This document shows, piece by piece, positions 47,206 to 55,791 of a stretch of 64,000 nt of DNA; within the stretch, counting starts at the first letter, position 1; each line of letters opens with the position of its first letter. A program made the position numbers and the translations under genes. This DNA comes from Streptomyces sp. I6 (GTDB lineage Bacteria > Actinomycetota > Actinomycetes > Streptomycetales > Streptomycetaceae): positions 2,263,501 to 2,327,500 of the forward strand of contig RHDP01000001.1 of NCBI GenBank assembly GCA_003725745.1. The letters are read 5' to 3'. The notes under the pieces were generated by a model. The model was not told where the DNA came from, ran no database searches, and worked only from the letters and a program-made list of their open reading frames with translations.

Positions 47206-47710
47206 GGTTGGTGCGCCTTTCTCCATACCGTTCCGCGCCGTTGTGATGCGGGCGCGGCCCAGTCCTGATCCCCCGGGATGCCAATGGAGTGCCGCCGGCG
47301 GTCTGCCGGTCCGAGCGCCCCCGGGGGACATGGGTGGCGTCCCCCGGCAGGTCGTGAACATGTATCACGACGGAAAGCAGGTTCGATCCGCCAGGATGTG
47401 GCGCAACGCACAGAAAAAAGCGGACAATTAGCCCTTGAAGGCTGAAATAGAAGTATGCGAGTAATGGGATTTTGATCCGGATTTGACCGTTTACTGAACG
47501 AACGGCGGACACCGCGAAAGGGCGCGCCGCCGGCCACGGCCGGTGACGTCTGCCGCGCGCCCCGCCCCGCCGCACCCCAGCAGCGTCCCACCCCAGCCCC
47601 GTCCCACCACAGCGCCGCACCAAGCCCCGCGCCGTCATGAGCCGCGACGGAACGGCGTCCCGGCCGCACGAGCCGGACGCCGCGCCGTCCCGGGTGCCGT
47701 GAGCCCGGAC
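47206..47710. other. Long gap with AT-rich promoter island
   Basis: The gap to the converging DUF2017 gene is 546 bp. It holds an unusually AT-rich stretch (about 47395-47505, e.g. GGGATTTTGATCCGGATTTG), likely promoter and leader of the permease gene. No coding region is supported. Confidence 0.5.
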
Positions 47711-47751
47711 GCCCCGCCCGGGGCGGGGCGGGGCGGGGCGGGGCGGGGCGG
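47711..47751 (-). terminator. GGGGC repeats with hairpin after the DUF2017 gene
   Basis: GCCCCGCCC pairs with GGGCGGGGC (47711-47729), followed by GGGGC units up to the stop codon of the gene at 47752. Likely a terminator for the leftward transcript; the repeats could also form a G-quadruplex. Confidence 0.6.
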
Positions 47752-48360
47752 CTACGAGGTCAGCGTCTCGACCAGGGTCTCCTGGAGCGCCCCGAGCCAG
47801 AGGTAGGCCATGACCATCGGCTTGCGCGGATCGGAGTCCGGCAGCCGGTAGAGGTCGCCGGTCTCGTCGTCGTCGGTGACCTGGAGCCGGGTGCCGATCG
47901 TCAGCCGCAGGTCGTTGAGCGCGCCCAGCCAGCGCAGCGAGTCCTCGGCGGTGAGCTTCAGGACGGCCCCGCCCTCACCCGTCACGGTGAGCGCGTCGAG
48001 GCTGCGGACGACCGCGAGGACGTCGTCGCGCTTGCGGGCGCGCAGCTCGTTCTCCGTGAACCGGCGGAACTCGGCCGAGAGCGCCCGGAGTTCCTCCTCC
48101 TCGGCCCCGTTCTCAGCGCGCTCGACCCCGGGCCTGGCGTACGCGTCGGGGAAGAGCCGTGCGAGCGCGGGGTCGGACGGCGGCTCGCTCGGCCCCTCCG
48201 CGAAGAGCGCGGCGAGCGGGTCCTCGCCCTCGGCCGGCTCGTCACCGGGGCCGATCAGCTCCAGCAGCTGGACGGCGAGCGAGCGGAGGATGGAGATCTC
48301 GACCTCGTCGAGCGCGACGGCCGCGCCGCCGCCCGGCAGCGCCTCGAACTGTCCTGCCAT
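47752..48360 (-). CDS. DUF2017 protein
   Basis: 202 residues, soluble, mostly helical: ALDEVEISILRSLAVQLLEL near the start, RFTENELRARKRDDVLAVV in the middle, WLGALNDLRLTIGTRLQV near the end. ATG at 48360 overlaps the clpS stop (TGATG), a constant pairing in actinobacteria. Function unknown; the link suggests a role in N-degron proteolysis with ClpS/ClpCP. Confidence 0.88.
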   Translation of the reverse strand: MAGQFEALPGGGAAVALDEVEISILRSLAVQLLELIGPGDEPAEGEDPLAALFAEGPSEPPSDPALARLFPDAYARPGVERAENGAEEEELRALSAEFRRFTENELRARKRDDVLAVVRSLDALTVTGEGGAVLKLTAEDSLRWLGALNDLRLTIGTRLQVTDDDETGDLYRLPDSDPRKPMVMAYLWLGALQETLVETLTS

Positions 48361-48671
48361 CACTGACGTTCCTGGGAGAGGGTCGCCCACAGTCCGTAGC
48401 CGTGCATCGCCTGCACGTCGCGTTCCATTTCCTCGCGGGTCCCGCTGGAGACGACCGCGCGTCCCTTGTGGTGGACGTCGAGCATCAGCTTGTGGGCCTT
48501 GTCCTTGGAGTAGCCGAAGTACGCCTGGAAAACGTAGGTGACATAGCTCATCAGATTGACCGGATCGTTGTGGACGATCGTCACCCAGGGGACGTCGGGT
48601 TCGGGAACGGCGAACGTCTCCTCGGCCGACCGGGTCTGCTCGATCTCTAGGGGCACAGTCACTCCACCCAT
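48360..48671 (-). CDS. clpS: ClpS adaptor protein
   Basis: 103 residues. Core [20 protein letters not shown] and [20 protein letters not shown] carry the residues that bind N-terminal degron side chains and Clp ATPase. It delivers N-end-rule substrates to ClpCP/ClpAP. ATG at 48671; an in-frame GTG at 48662 or 48656 after GGTGGAG is an equal or better start. Same transcript as DUF2017; divergent from pncB. Confidence 0.94.
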   Translation of the reverse strand: MGGVTVPLEIEQTRSAEETFAVPEPDVPWVTIVHNDPVNLMSYVTYVFQAYFGYSKDKAHKLMLDVHHKGRAVVSSGTREEMERDVQAMHGYGLWATLSQERQ

Positions 48672-48762
48672 GCTGCCACCCGAGGGACCCGGCCGCACAA
48701 ACGCCCCGGCCGATCCGACGACATCTCGTCACTCTGACGAAATCTGCGCTAGCATCGCACAT

Positions 48763-50094
48763 ATGAACACTGCGGATCTGGGTCTGCCGGTCTCCGTGCC
48801 GTCGACCGCGCTCTTCACCGACCAGTACGAGTTCACGATGCTGCAGGCGGCGCTGAAGGCGGGCACCGCGGACCGCCGCTCGGTCTTCGAGGTCTTCACC
48901 CGGCGGCTGCCCGAGGGCCGCCGCTACGGCGTGGTCGCCGGCACCGGGCGCGTCCTGGACGCCGTGGAGAACTTCCGCTTCGACGATGACGTGCTCGGCT
49001 TCCTGCGGGACCACGGCATCGTGGACGAACCGACGATCCAGTGGCTGGCCGACTACCGCTTCGGCGGTGACATCCACGGCTACCCGGAGGGCGAGGTCTA
49101 CTTCCCGGGCTCGCCGATCATGCGCGTGGAGGGCTCCTTCGCGGAGTGCGTGCTGCTGGAGACCGTGATCCTCTCGGTGCTCAACCACGACTCGGCGATC
49201 GCGGCCGCCGCCTCCCGGATGTCGGCCGCCGCCGCGGACCGCCGGCTCATCGAGATGGGCGCCCGGCGCACTCACGAGCTCGCCGCCGTCGCCTCCGCAC
49301 GGGCGGCGTACGTGGGGGGCTTCCACTCCACCTCCGACCTCGCCGCGGGCTTCCGCTACGGCATCCCCACGGTGGGCACCAGCGCGCACGCGTTCACCCT
49401 TCTGCACGACACCGAGCGGGACGCCTTCCGCGCCCAGGTCGACTCGCTCGGGCGCGGGACGACCCTGCTCGTGGACACCTACGACGTCAGCGAGGCCGTG
49501 GTGGCGGCCGTGGAGATCGCCGGCACCGGACTCGGGGCCGTCCGGATCGACTCGGGGGACCTGCTGATGGTGGCCCACCGGGTGCGCCGCCAGCTCGACG
49601 ACCTCGGCGCCCGCGACACGAAGATCGTCGTGACGTCCGATCTGGACGAGTACGCGATCGCCTCCCTGGCCGCCGCGCCCGTGGACGCCTACGGTGTGGG
49701 TACGCAGCTGGTCACCGGCAGCGGCCATCCCACCTGCTCCATGGTCTACAAGCTGGTCGCCCGCGCCGGGTCGGCCGATCCGGGTGCCCCGCTGGTACCG
49801 GTCGCGAAGAGGTCGGCGGGCGGAAAGCTGTCCATCGGCGGGCGCAAGTGGGCGGCCCGCCGTCGGGACGAGAACGGCGTCGCCGAAGCCGAGGTGCTCG
49901 GCACCGGCCCGGTGCCGGAGCCGCTGGTGGACCGGCAGCTGCTGACGGAGCTGGTCAAGGGAGGTGAGGTCGTCGCCCGTGAGCCACTGGACACGGCACG
50001 CGAGCGGCACATCGCGGCCCGCGCCGCGCTGCCGGTCTCCGCGACCCAGCTGTCCCGAGGTGAACCGGTGATCCCCACGGAGTACCTCATGTGA
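48763..50094 (+). CDS. pncB: Nicotinate phosphoribosyltransferase
   Basis: 443 residues. STALFTDQYEFTMLQAALKAG is the typical start; the active-site His is in GTSAHAF, and VRIDSGDLLMVA and TSDLDEYAIASLAAAPVDAYGVGT bind PRPP and nicotinate. It makes nicotinate mononucleotide in NAD salvage. ATG at 48763. Followed at 50273 by the nicotinamidase, the preceding step. Confidence 0.95.
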   Translation: MNTADLGLPVSVPSTALFTDQYEFTMLQAALKAGTADRRSVFEVFTRRLPEGRRYGVVAGTGRVLDAVENFRFDDDVLGFLRDHGIVDEPTIQWLADYRFGGDIHGYPEGEVYFPGSPIMRVEGSFAECVLLETVILSVLNHDSAIAAAASRMSAAAADRRLIEMGARRTHELAAVASARAAYVGGFHSTSDLAAGFRYGIPTVGTSAHAFTLLHDTERDAFRAQVDSLGRGTTLLVDTYDVSEAVVAAVEIAGTGLGAVRIDSGDLLMVAHRVRRQLDDLGARDTKIVVTSDLDEYAIASLAAAPVDAYGVGTQLVTGSGHPTCSMVYKLVARAGSADPGAPLVPVAKRSAGGKLSIGGRKWAARRRDENGVAEAEVLGTGPVPEPLVDRQLLTELVKGGEVVAREPLDTARERHIAARAALPVSATQLSRGEPVIPTEYLM

Positions 50095-50272
50095 GCCCGC
50101 CGAACGCCGGGTGACCCGGGGCTCGAGGGCACCGCCGCTAGCAGGCGAAGGCCCTCTCCCGCAAGGCGGTTGAAGTCTCTACCCTCGGAACGTCGCCGCC
50201 CCACCGTCCCCCACCACCCCGGACCGCAACCCGTCGCCGCCCGCCCGCCGCACCCACCGAAGGACACCCGCC

Positions 50273-50855
50273 ATGCACCGCGCATTGATCGTCGTCGACG
50301 TTCAGAACGACTTCTGCGAGGGGGCAGCCTCGCGGTGTCCGGAGGCGCGGACGTCGCCGCCGCCATCACCGACTACATCGGCCAGGCCCAGCCCGGATAC
50401 AGCCATGTGGTGGCCACCCGGGACCACCACGTCGACCCGGGGACCACTTCTCGGAGCAGCCGGACTACGTGGACTCATGGCCTGCTCACTGCGTCGCCGG
50501 GACCGAGGGCGTGGGCTTCCACCCGAACTTCGCGCCCGCGGTCGCCTGCGGCTCGATCGACGCGGTCTTCGACAAGGGCGCCCACGAGGCCGCGTACAGC
50601 GGCTTCGAGGGCACCGACGAGAACGGCACGACCCTGGCGGAGTGGCTGCGCTCCCGCGATGTCACCGAGGTCGACGTCGTGGGCATCGCCACCGACCACT
50701 GTGTGCGCGCCACCTCGCTGGACGCCGTCCGCGAGGGGTTCCGCACCCATGTGCTCCTCGACCTGACCGCCGGGGTCTCGGAGGAGACGACGGACCGGGC
50801 CCTGGAGGAGATGCGGCAGGCGGGCGTGGAGCTGTCCGGCAAGCCGGTGGTCTGA
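50273..50855 (+). CDS. pncA: Nicotinamidase (frame broken at 50320-50324 and 50439-50442)
   Basis: 194 residues once a G is restored at each of two runs. Read so, it gives ALIVVDVQNDFCEGGSLAVS (catalytic Asp), HVVATRDHHVDPGDHFSEQP (metal ligands), and VVGIATDHCVRATSLDA (catalytic Cys). It hydrolyses nicotinamide to nicotinate, which pncB then uses. ATG at 50273. Printed, only the C-terminal 128 residues stay in one frame. Confidence 0.93.
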
Positions 50856-50959
50856 CCCCGGCCACCGGAAGCCGCCGCGGGCGGTTTCCCGAGCACCCGA
50901 GCACCCGAAACCACCCGGGGCCTCCGGCTCCCGGCCTGCGGCGCACCGCCCACGGCTCC

Positions 50960-51001
50960 CCCTGGGGCACGGGTGGCGGGCCCGCCACCCGTGCCCCAGG
51001 G
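50960..51001. terminator. Perfect 42-bp palindrome
   Basis: CCCTGGGGCACGGGTGGCGG plus G, immediately followed by its exact reverse complement. It lies 105 bp after the pncA stop and 132 bp past the stop of the converging small gene. A very stable hairpin, probably a two-way terminator. Confidence 0.75.
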
Positions 51002-51132
51002 CTCTCATGCGACGGGCCCACGCGTCCGCGGCCCAGGGCGCGCCGACGCGTGGGCCCAGAGCCGCGTGGGCCCAGAGCCGCGTGGGCTCTGAGCCGCGGG
51101 TGCCCGGTCCGCGGACGCCCGGGCCGCGGGCG

Positions 51133-51446
51133 CTACCCCCGCCCGCCGGTCGCAGCAGGGCGCGGATGGGGTGCCACAGCTCCTGGGTGCGCGGCTCCTG
51201 GGTGCGCCAGAGCAGACCGTCCGGATGGTGCAGCACCGCCGTGATCTCGTCCGGCGTCGGTGGCTCCGCGTTACCGCGCAGGTACACGGCCCGCAGTCCC
51301 AGGTTCCGCAGCCGTGTGAGGGCGCGCGCACGGTTCGCCGCATGAACCAGCACCCGCACCGTACGGCCGCCGCCTGCCGGGTCGGGCAGTCCTATCGCGA
51401 CCACGACACTGCCTCCTGGCAGCTTGCAGAAACCTCCGCCGGGCAC
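51133..51446 (-). CDS. Conserved small protein (frame broken at 51136-51140)
   Basis: 104 residues if one C is restored in a run of five at 51136-51140, which reveals TAG at 51133. Otherwise the frame stays open to 50475, through a terminator palindrome and opposite pncA, which is implausible. Reads MPGGGFCKLPGGSVVVAIGL, TVRVLVHAANRARALTRLRN, LRAVYLRGNAEPPTPDEITA, HPDGLLWRT. I recall this family from many Streptomyces; function unknown. GTG at 51446 after GGGGGAG. Confidence 0.75.
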
Positions 51447-51661
51447 GCCGCATCACTCCCCCGTGAGCTAGCTGTCAATAAGAACGTCATCAGACGCACC
51501 TAAACACGATCGGCCGCCGCCCGCTAGAGGGCAACCGGATTTACCGCTCTGACCTGCGACTTTCTTCATAGATCGCCCAGCCGTCCACCCTCCCGGCACC
51601 ATCGCGCGACATCCCGGCCATCCGCCCTCTGGTGTCGGCGTCAACAAAAGGGCGCCCTGCC

Positions 51662-51737
51662 GCGACGACGCATCGCGACGACGAGGCGCAACCACGAAGC
51701 GCGACGACGCATGGCGACGACGCATGGCGACGACGAA
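51662..51737. repeat. GCGACGACGCAT repeats
   Basis: GCGACGACGCAT at 51662, 51701 and 51714, plus variants with GAGG or GAAG ends between. It sits in the 348-bp gene-free gap 51447-51794, just beyond the terminator of the metalloprotease gene. Confidence 0.65.
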
Positions 51738-51774
51738 GCGGGGTGCCCGCGCGACGAACGCGCGGACACCCCGC
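51738..51774 (-). terminator. Terminator of the metalloprotease gene
   Basis: GCGGGGTGCCCGCGC pairs with GCGCGGACACCCCGC around a 7-nt loop, one mismatch. It lies 20 bp past the stop at 51795 on the minus strand. Confidence 0.75.
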
Positions 51775-51794
51775 TCCCGGTGCGGTGCTGCGTG

Positions 51795-54227
51795 CTACCT
51801 GACCGAGGGACCGACCTTGACCGTGATCGTCTGGCCCTTCTTCGGCTCCTTGACGATCGAGATCCTGGTGTTGGTGTCCGGGACCTGGACACCGGCGGTC
51901 GGGTTCTCCTCGAACCAGTAGACACCCTTGCGGTCGTCGAAGACCGAGTTGCCCTTGTGCGCCGCGATGCGCGTGGGCACGTCCGCCTTGTGCAGGGTGA
52001 GGGCGTCCGAGCGGAACCTGGTGAAGGTCGAGTCGAACGACTGGATGCGGTTGCGCATCAGCGTGCCGTCGGCCCACTTGAGGGCCTTGGGGTTGGCGTC
52101 GACCGGAAGGATCAGGCCCTTGCCGGGGTGCTGGCTGGTGTTGTTGTCCTTCTGCGAGGTGTCCCACAGCCAGATGAGCAGGCCGTTCTGGTACGGGAAG
52201 TGCTCCACCCAGCCGTCCTTCGGCGCCTTGAAGCCGAAGTTGTACGGACCGACCTCGAGGGTCTGGTCGTACGAGACGTACTGGCGGTTCTCGGCGATGT
52301 AGTACTGCTCGTACTCGTCCGTGAAGGACTCGCCGATACGGGAGAAGCCCTTGGCGGTCCAGCCGGGCGCCTCGGTCTCGGCGTTGTCGCTGAAGAGCGG
52401 GGCGCCGTCCGCGGTGACCACGATGCCGTCCGCGGCGAAGCCCTTGCCCGCCACACCGCCGTCCGTCTGGTAGCGGAAGCGGATGTCGACCTTCTTGCCC
52501 GCGTACGCGTCGAGCGGGTACACGAGCTTCTTGTGCGTGTCCGACGGGCCGGTCAGCGCCGGCTTGTCGGAGGCGTCGCGGGTGATCGCCGCGCCGTCGG
52601 CGGTGCCGTCCACGGCGGTCCAGTTGGCGCCGCCGTCCGTCGACACCTCGGTGTAGAGGTAGTCGTAGTCGGCCTCGATGTCCCACCAGCCGGTGAGCTC
52701 CAGGGACGCGGTGGACTTGCCGGTGAGGTCGACCGAGCGGGTCAGGGTGTTCTTGAGGTCGTCACCCATGTCGCTCCACCACTGCATCGAGCCCTCGGCG
52801 GGCTTGACGATGCTGGTGGTGACCTGCTTCTTCGGCAGCTCGACCACGAGGGCCTGCGGGTTCCTGGTGTTGTACTCCGCCACACCCAGCTTGTGCTTGG
52901 ACGCCGTCGCCGCCTTGGCCTTGGTGTAGTTGAGCCAGCCGAGCTGCAGCTTGTCCCAGGCGGTCATGTCGCCGGGCATGTCGCCGATGGAGTCCTGGCC
53001 GGTGCCGAGCCAGGAACCGGACGACATCAGGGACCAGAAGCCGGTCGAGTTCTCGCCGCCGCCGGAGGTGTCGTACAGGTCGGGCAGACCGAGGTCGTGG
53101 CCGTACTCGTGGGCGAAGACGCCCAGGCCGCCGTTCTCCGGCTGCATGGTGTAGTCGCCGACCCAGATACCGGTGTCGCCGATCTGGGTGCCGCCGGCCC
53201 TGTTGTTCGCCGGGCCGGTCCGGCCGGCGTCGGTGCCGTAGGCGTACCAGCGGTGGGCCCACAGGGCGTTCGGGCCCTCGGCGCCGCCGCCGGCCGACTC
53301 GTCCTCGCCCGCGTGGACGATCTGGAAGTGGTCGATGTAGCCGTCGGGCTCGTTGAAGTCGCCGTCGGCGTCGAAGTCGTAGCGGTCCCACTGGTCGTAC
53401 TGCGCCAGGTCGGCCTTGATCTGGGCGTCGGTGCGGCCCTTGGCCTTCTGGTCCGCCGTCCAGGCGGTGACGCCGTCGCGGACCGCGTCCCACACGTTGT
53501 TGCAGTTGGACTGGCCGCAGTAGTTGGAGCCGTAGCGGGCCTCGTTCCAGTCGACCTTGACCCAGTCCGAGACGGTTCCCTCGACCGAGTACCGGCCGGA
53601 GGAGGTGCGCTCGTAGTAGGTCTTCAGCGAGTGCTTGGGGTTCCCCTTCTTGTCCTTGCCCTCGCCGAAGTACAGGTCCTGGAAGTGCTGCCGGTTGTAG
53701 TCCTTCTGCCAGGCGGTCGAGTTGTCCACCGCGCGGTCCGGCTGGGCGATCTTGTTGTGCAGCGGACCGGGGGTGCCGCCGTACTTCTTGACGGGCGGCT
53801 TGGGGCCGTCGCCGTCCGGGTCGTACATCGTGGTGTCGTCGACCTTGTCGCCGAACTCCACCAGGATCGTGAAGATCTTGTCGGTCTTCTCCCGGCCCAG
53901 CTCGACGTACTTCTTGTTGTCGAGCTTCACCACCTTGGACGCGCCGCGCTTCTGCACGGTCGCGTCCCCTGATATGACCTGCTCGAGTGCCGCCTGGCGC
54001 TGCTGCGCCTGCTGCTCGCTGAACGGACCCTCGAGGTCGTGGTCCACGTGGCCCTTGTGGGCCTTGTGGTGGTCGGAGCCGGGCGCCGGATCGTGGCGCT
54101 CGACCCCGGGAGCCCCGGAAGGCCTGCTGTCGGCCTGGGCCGTCGTGAACGCCGCGGCCGTTGCCCCTGTCGTGGCCAGGGCCACGAGCACCGCGGACGC
54201 TCTGAGCGCCCTTTTGTTGCCTGTCAC
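51795..54227 (-). CDS. Secreted M6 family metalloprotease (immune inhibitor A type)
   Basis: 810 residues. Signal peptide (1-32, AAAFTTAQADS), a His/Asp-rich propeptide, then an M6 catalytic domain with zinc motif HEYGHDLGLPD and a Met-turn region (STGFWSLMSSGSW), followed by beta-sandwich/carbohydrate-like domains (about 480-810). Contains Asp/Gly Ca-binding-like loops (DFDADGDFNEPDG). Immune inhibitor A degrades proteins outside the cell. ATG at 54227. Own promoter and terminator; the 421-bp upstream gap has a CTGCA-N3-TGCAG palindrome (54368-54380). Confidence 0.93.
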   Translation of the reverse strand: MTGNKRALRASAVLVALATTGATAAAFTTAQADSRPSGAPGVERHDPAPGSDHHKAHKGHVDHDLEGPFSEQQAQQRQAALEQVISGDATVQKRGASKVVKLDNKKYVELGREKTDKIFTILVEFGDKVDDTTMYDPDGDGPKPPVKKYGGTPGPLHNKIAQPDRAVDNSTAWQKDYNRQHFQDLYFGEGKDKKGNPKHSLKTYYERTSSGRYSVEGTVSDWVKVDWNEARYGSNYCGQSNCNNVWDAVRDGVTAWTADQKAKGRTDAQIKADLAQYDQWDRYDFDADGDFNEPDGYIDHFQIVHAGEDESAGGGAEGPNALWAHRWYAYGTDAGRTGPANNRAGGTQIGDTGIWVGDYTMQPENGGLGVFAHEYGHDLGLPDLYDTSGGGENSTGFWSLMSSGSWLGTGQDSIGDMPGDMTAWDKLQLGWLNYTKAKAATASKHKLGVAEYNTRNPQALVVELPKKQVTTSIVKPAEGSMQWWSDMGDDLKNTLTRSVDLTGKSTASLELTGWWDIEADYDYLYTEVSTDGGANWTAVDGTADGAAITRDASDKPALTGPSDTHKKLVYPLDAYAGKKVDIRFRYQTDGGVAGKGFAADGIVVTADGAPLFSDNAETEAPGWTAKGFSRIGESFTDEYEQYYIAENRQYVSYDQTLEVGPYNFGFKAPKDGWVEHFPYQNGLLIWLWDTSQKDNNTSQHPGKGLILPVDANPKALKWADGTLMRNRIQSFDSTFTRFRSDALTLHKADVPTRIAAHKGNSVFDDRKGVYWFEENPTAGVQVPDTNTRISIVKEPKKGQTITVKVGPSVR

Positions 54228-54648
54228 TTGAAGGTGTCCTCCCCGCGCGCCGGCGTACCGCGGTCCAAAGGAATGTGGGGTGGATCCGCTCGCGGCAGCG
54301 CGTCACAAGTGACAGCATTCGACCGGAGTTGACGGAGAAAAAACAGACCTTGACTTGCACAGGCCAACTGCACTATGCAGTAGCGCGTTTCCGGATAGCG
54401 GACGGCTCATCGCCTCCACTGAGTCCCCAGCGGCGGCCCTCCCGCGCGCGGCCGCCCGGCCGACAGGTGCATGCGCCCGGCCGGTTCCCGAGACATGTGA
54501 CTCGATGCGCCCCGGTGCACCGGCACCGTGGGTCAGGTCACGCTTACCACCGGTTCCTCTCGGGCATCCACCCACGTAGGGCCGCCGGACAGTGCGGCCC
54601 GTCGCGACACACCACCGACATCGATGCTTTCGAGGGACGGAAACCGTC
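54228..54648. other. Divergent promoter region of the metalloprotease gene
   Basis: 421 bp. Less GC-rich than its surroundings around 54330-54400 (AGTTGACGGAGAAAAAACAG). TTGACT at 54350-54355 and CTGCACTATGCAG (54368-54380) may form an operator/promoter. No coding region. Confidence 0.5.
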
Positions 54649-54957
54649 ATGCCGCGTCCGACTGCCGCACAGCTCGCCTACGGTTCGGCCACCGTCGTCG
54701 TCTCGACCGTCGCCATGCTTCTGCTCTTCCGCACGACGACGGCGCTCGGTGTGGCCGTCGTCGCGGTCGCCGCGCTCGCGCTCGGCCTGCTGGTCGCCGT
54801 GACCGTACCGGCACCGGGCAGGGCGAAGGCGGCACACACGGCCGATCGGAGCCGTGCGGCCGCCTTCGAGGACCGCTCCCTACCGGAATCCGCCCGGGTG
54901 CCCGCCGCCCGCGGGGCGGCCCGGCACGGGGTCGGGCAGCACTCAGGTCGCCGTTGA
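54649..54957 (+). CDS. Small membrane protein
   Basis: 102 residues. ATG at 54649 after GAGGGAC. Two membrane segments close together (GSATVVVSTVAMLLLF and ALGVAVVAVAALALGLLVAVTV), then a charged Ala/Arg-rich tail. Not recognised beyond that. Its stop overlaps the end of the converging RDD gene by 15 bp. Confidence 0.65.
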   Translation: MPRPTAAQLAYGSATVVVSTVAMLLLFRTTTALGVAVVAVAALALGLLVAVTVPAPGRAKAAHTADRSRAAAFEDRSLPESARVPAARGAARHGVGQHSGRR

Positions 54958-55705
54958 CACCACCACCGTCTTGGCGGCCTTGTCGTGCAGGCCCTGCTTG
55001 AACGGCTTGTCCACCAGGATGAAGATCAGCAGGAGCAGCGGCCACAGGCACGGGCAGCAGATCAGCTGCGGCAGCCAGAGCACCACGGCACGGGTCAGGG
55101 ACGATCCGGTGTCGGGCGTGCTCCCGTCGTTGAGCATCGCCACGCGCATCTTCATGAGCTTCTTGCCCAGCGTCTGGCCCGACTTGCGCACCATCAGGGT
55201 GTCGTAGCCGACGAACGCGACGATCGCGATGACCTGGAACACCCACCCGCCGGTGTTGCCGTCCGCCACCCAGTCGCCGAAGCCGTCGCCCGACGTGACC
55301 CTGTTGTAGATCCCGAACGGGATGCCGATGAGCAGCAGGGGGATGGCGACGATCAGCCAGTCGATGACGCGCGCGAGGATGCGCTTGGCGGAGTCGGCCA
55401 TCGGGGGCATTCCGTGCAGCGGATCGCCGCCTCCGTAGGGGTCGCCGCCGTACGCGTGCGGATCGTACGGCGGAGGAGGGGCGCCGTAGGGCGAGCCGCC
55501 CCGGGAGGCGGGGTGCCGTAGGGGCCGCCGCCGGGAGGGGGCGCGCCGTAAGGGCCCTCACCGGGCGGCGGTCCGCCGGGCGGCTGCTGACCGCCCGGCG
55601 GTGGCCCCCGGGGGGCGTGGGCTCCTGCGGCTCCTGGGGCTCCTGGGGCCTCTTGCGGAACGGATCGTCCTCGGGCGGCGGGCCGGACGGCCGGTCGTTG
55701 CTCAT
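54943..55705 (-). CDS. RDD family membrane protein (frames broken at 55499-55502 and 55605-55609)
   Basis: 254 residues once a C is restored in each of two runs. Disordered Pro/Gly-rich N-terminus (MSNDRPSGPPPEDDPFRKRP, then PPGGQQPPGG and YGAPPPGGGPYG), then an RDD domain: LARVIDWLIVAIPLLLIGIP, GQTLGKKLMKMRV, WLPQLICCPCLWPLLLLIFI, ending in HDKAAKTVVV. RDD proteins are polytopic with Arg-Asp-Asp-like patches (here ARVID). Function unknown, perhaps transport. Both breaks lie in the low-complexity part; the domain itself is intact from 55410. Confidence 0.85.
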
Positions 55706-55791
55706 GGGGGCAGTGCACCCCGCCGCGCCGGGCCCCGCAACGGCTCGAGAGCCGATCGGGGGACGGCGGAGCCGACCGGACCCGCGGACCG

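Noticed and set aside
47711-47751. G-quadruplex as a firm call
   Set aside because: Repeats could also be a simple hairpin terminator; sequence alone does not decide.
50475-51132. Extension of the small gene at 51446 down to 50475
   Set aside because: It would cross a 42-bp terminator palindrome and lie opposite pncA; one missing C at 51136-51140 explains the open frame.
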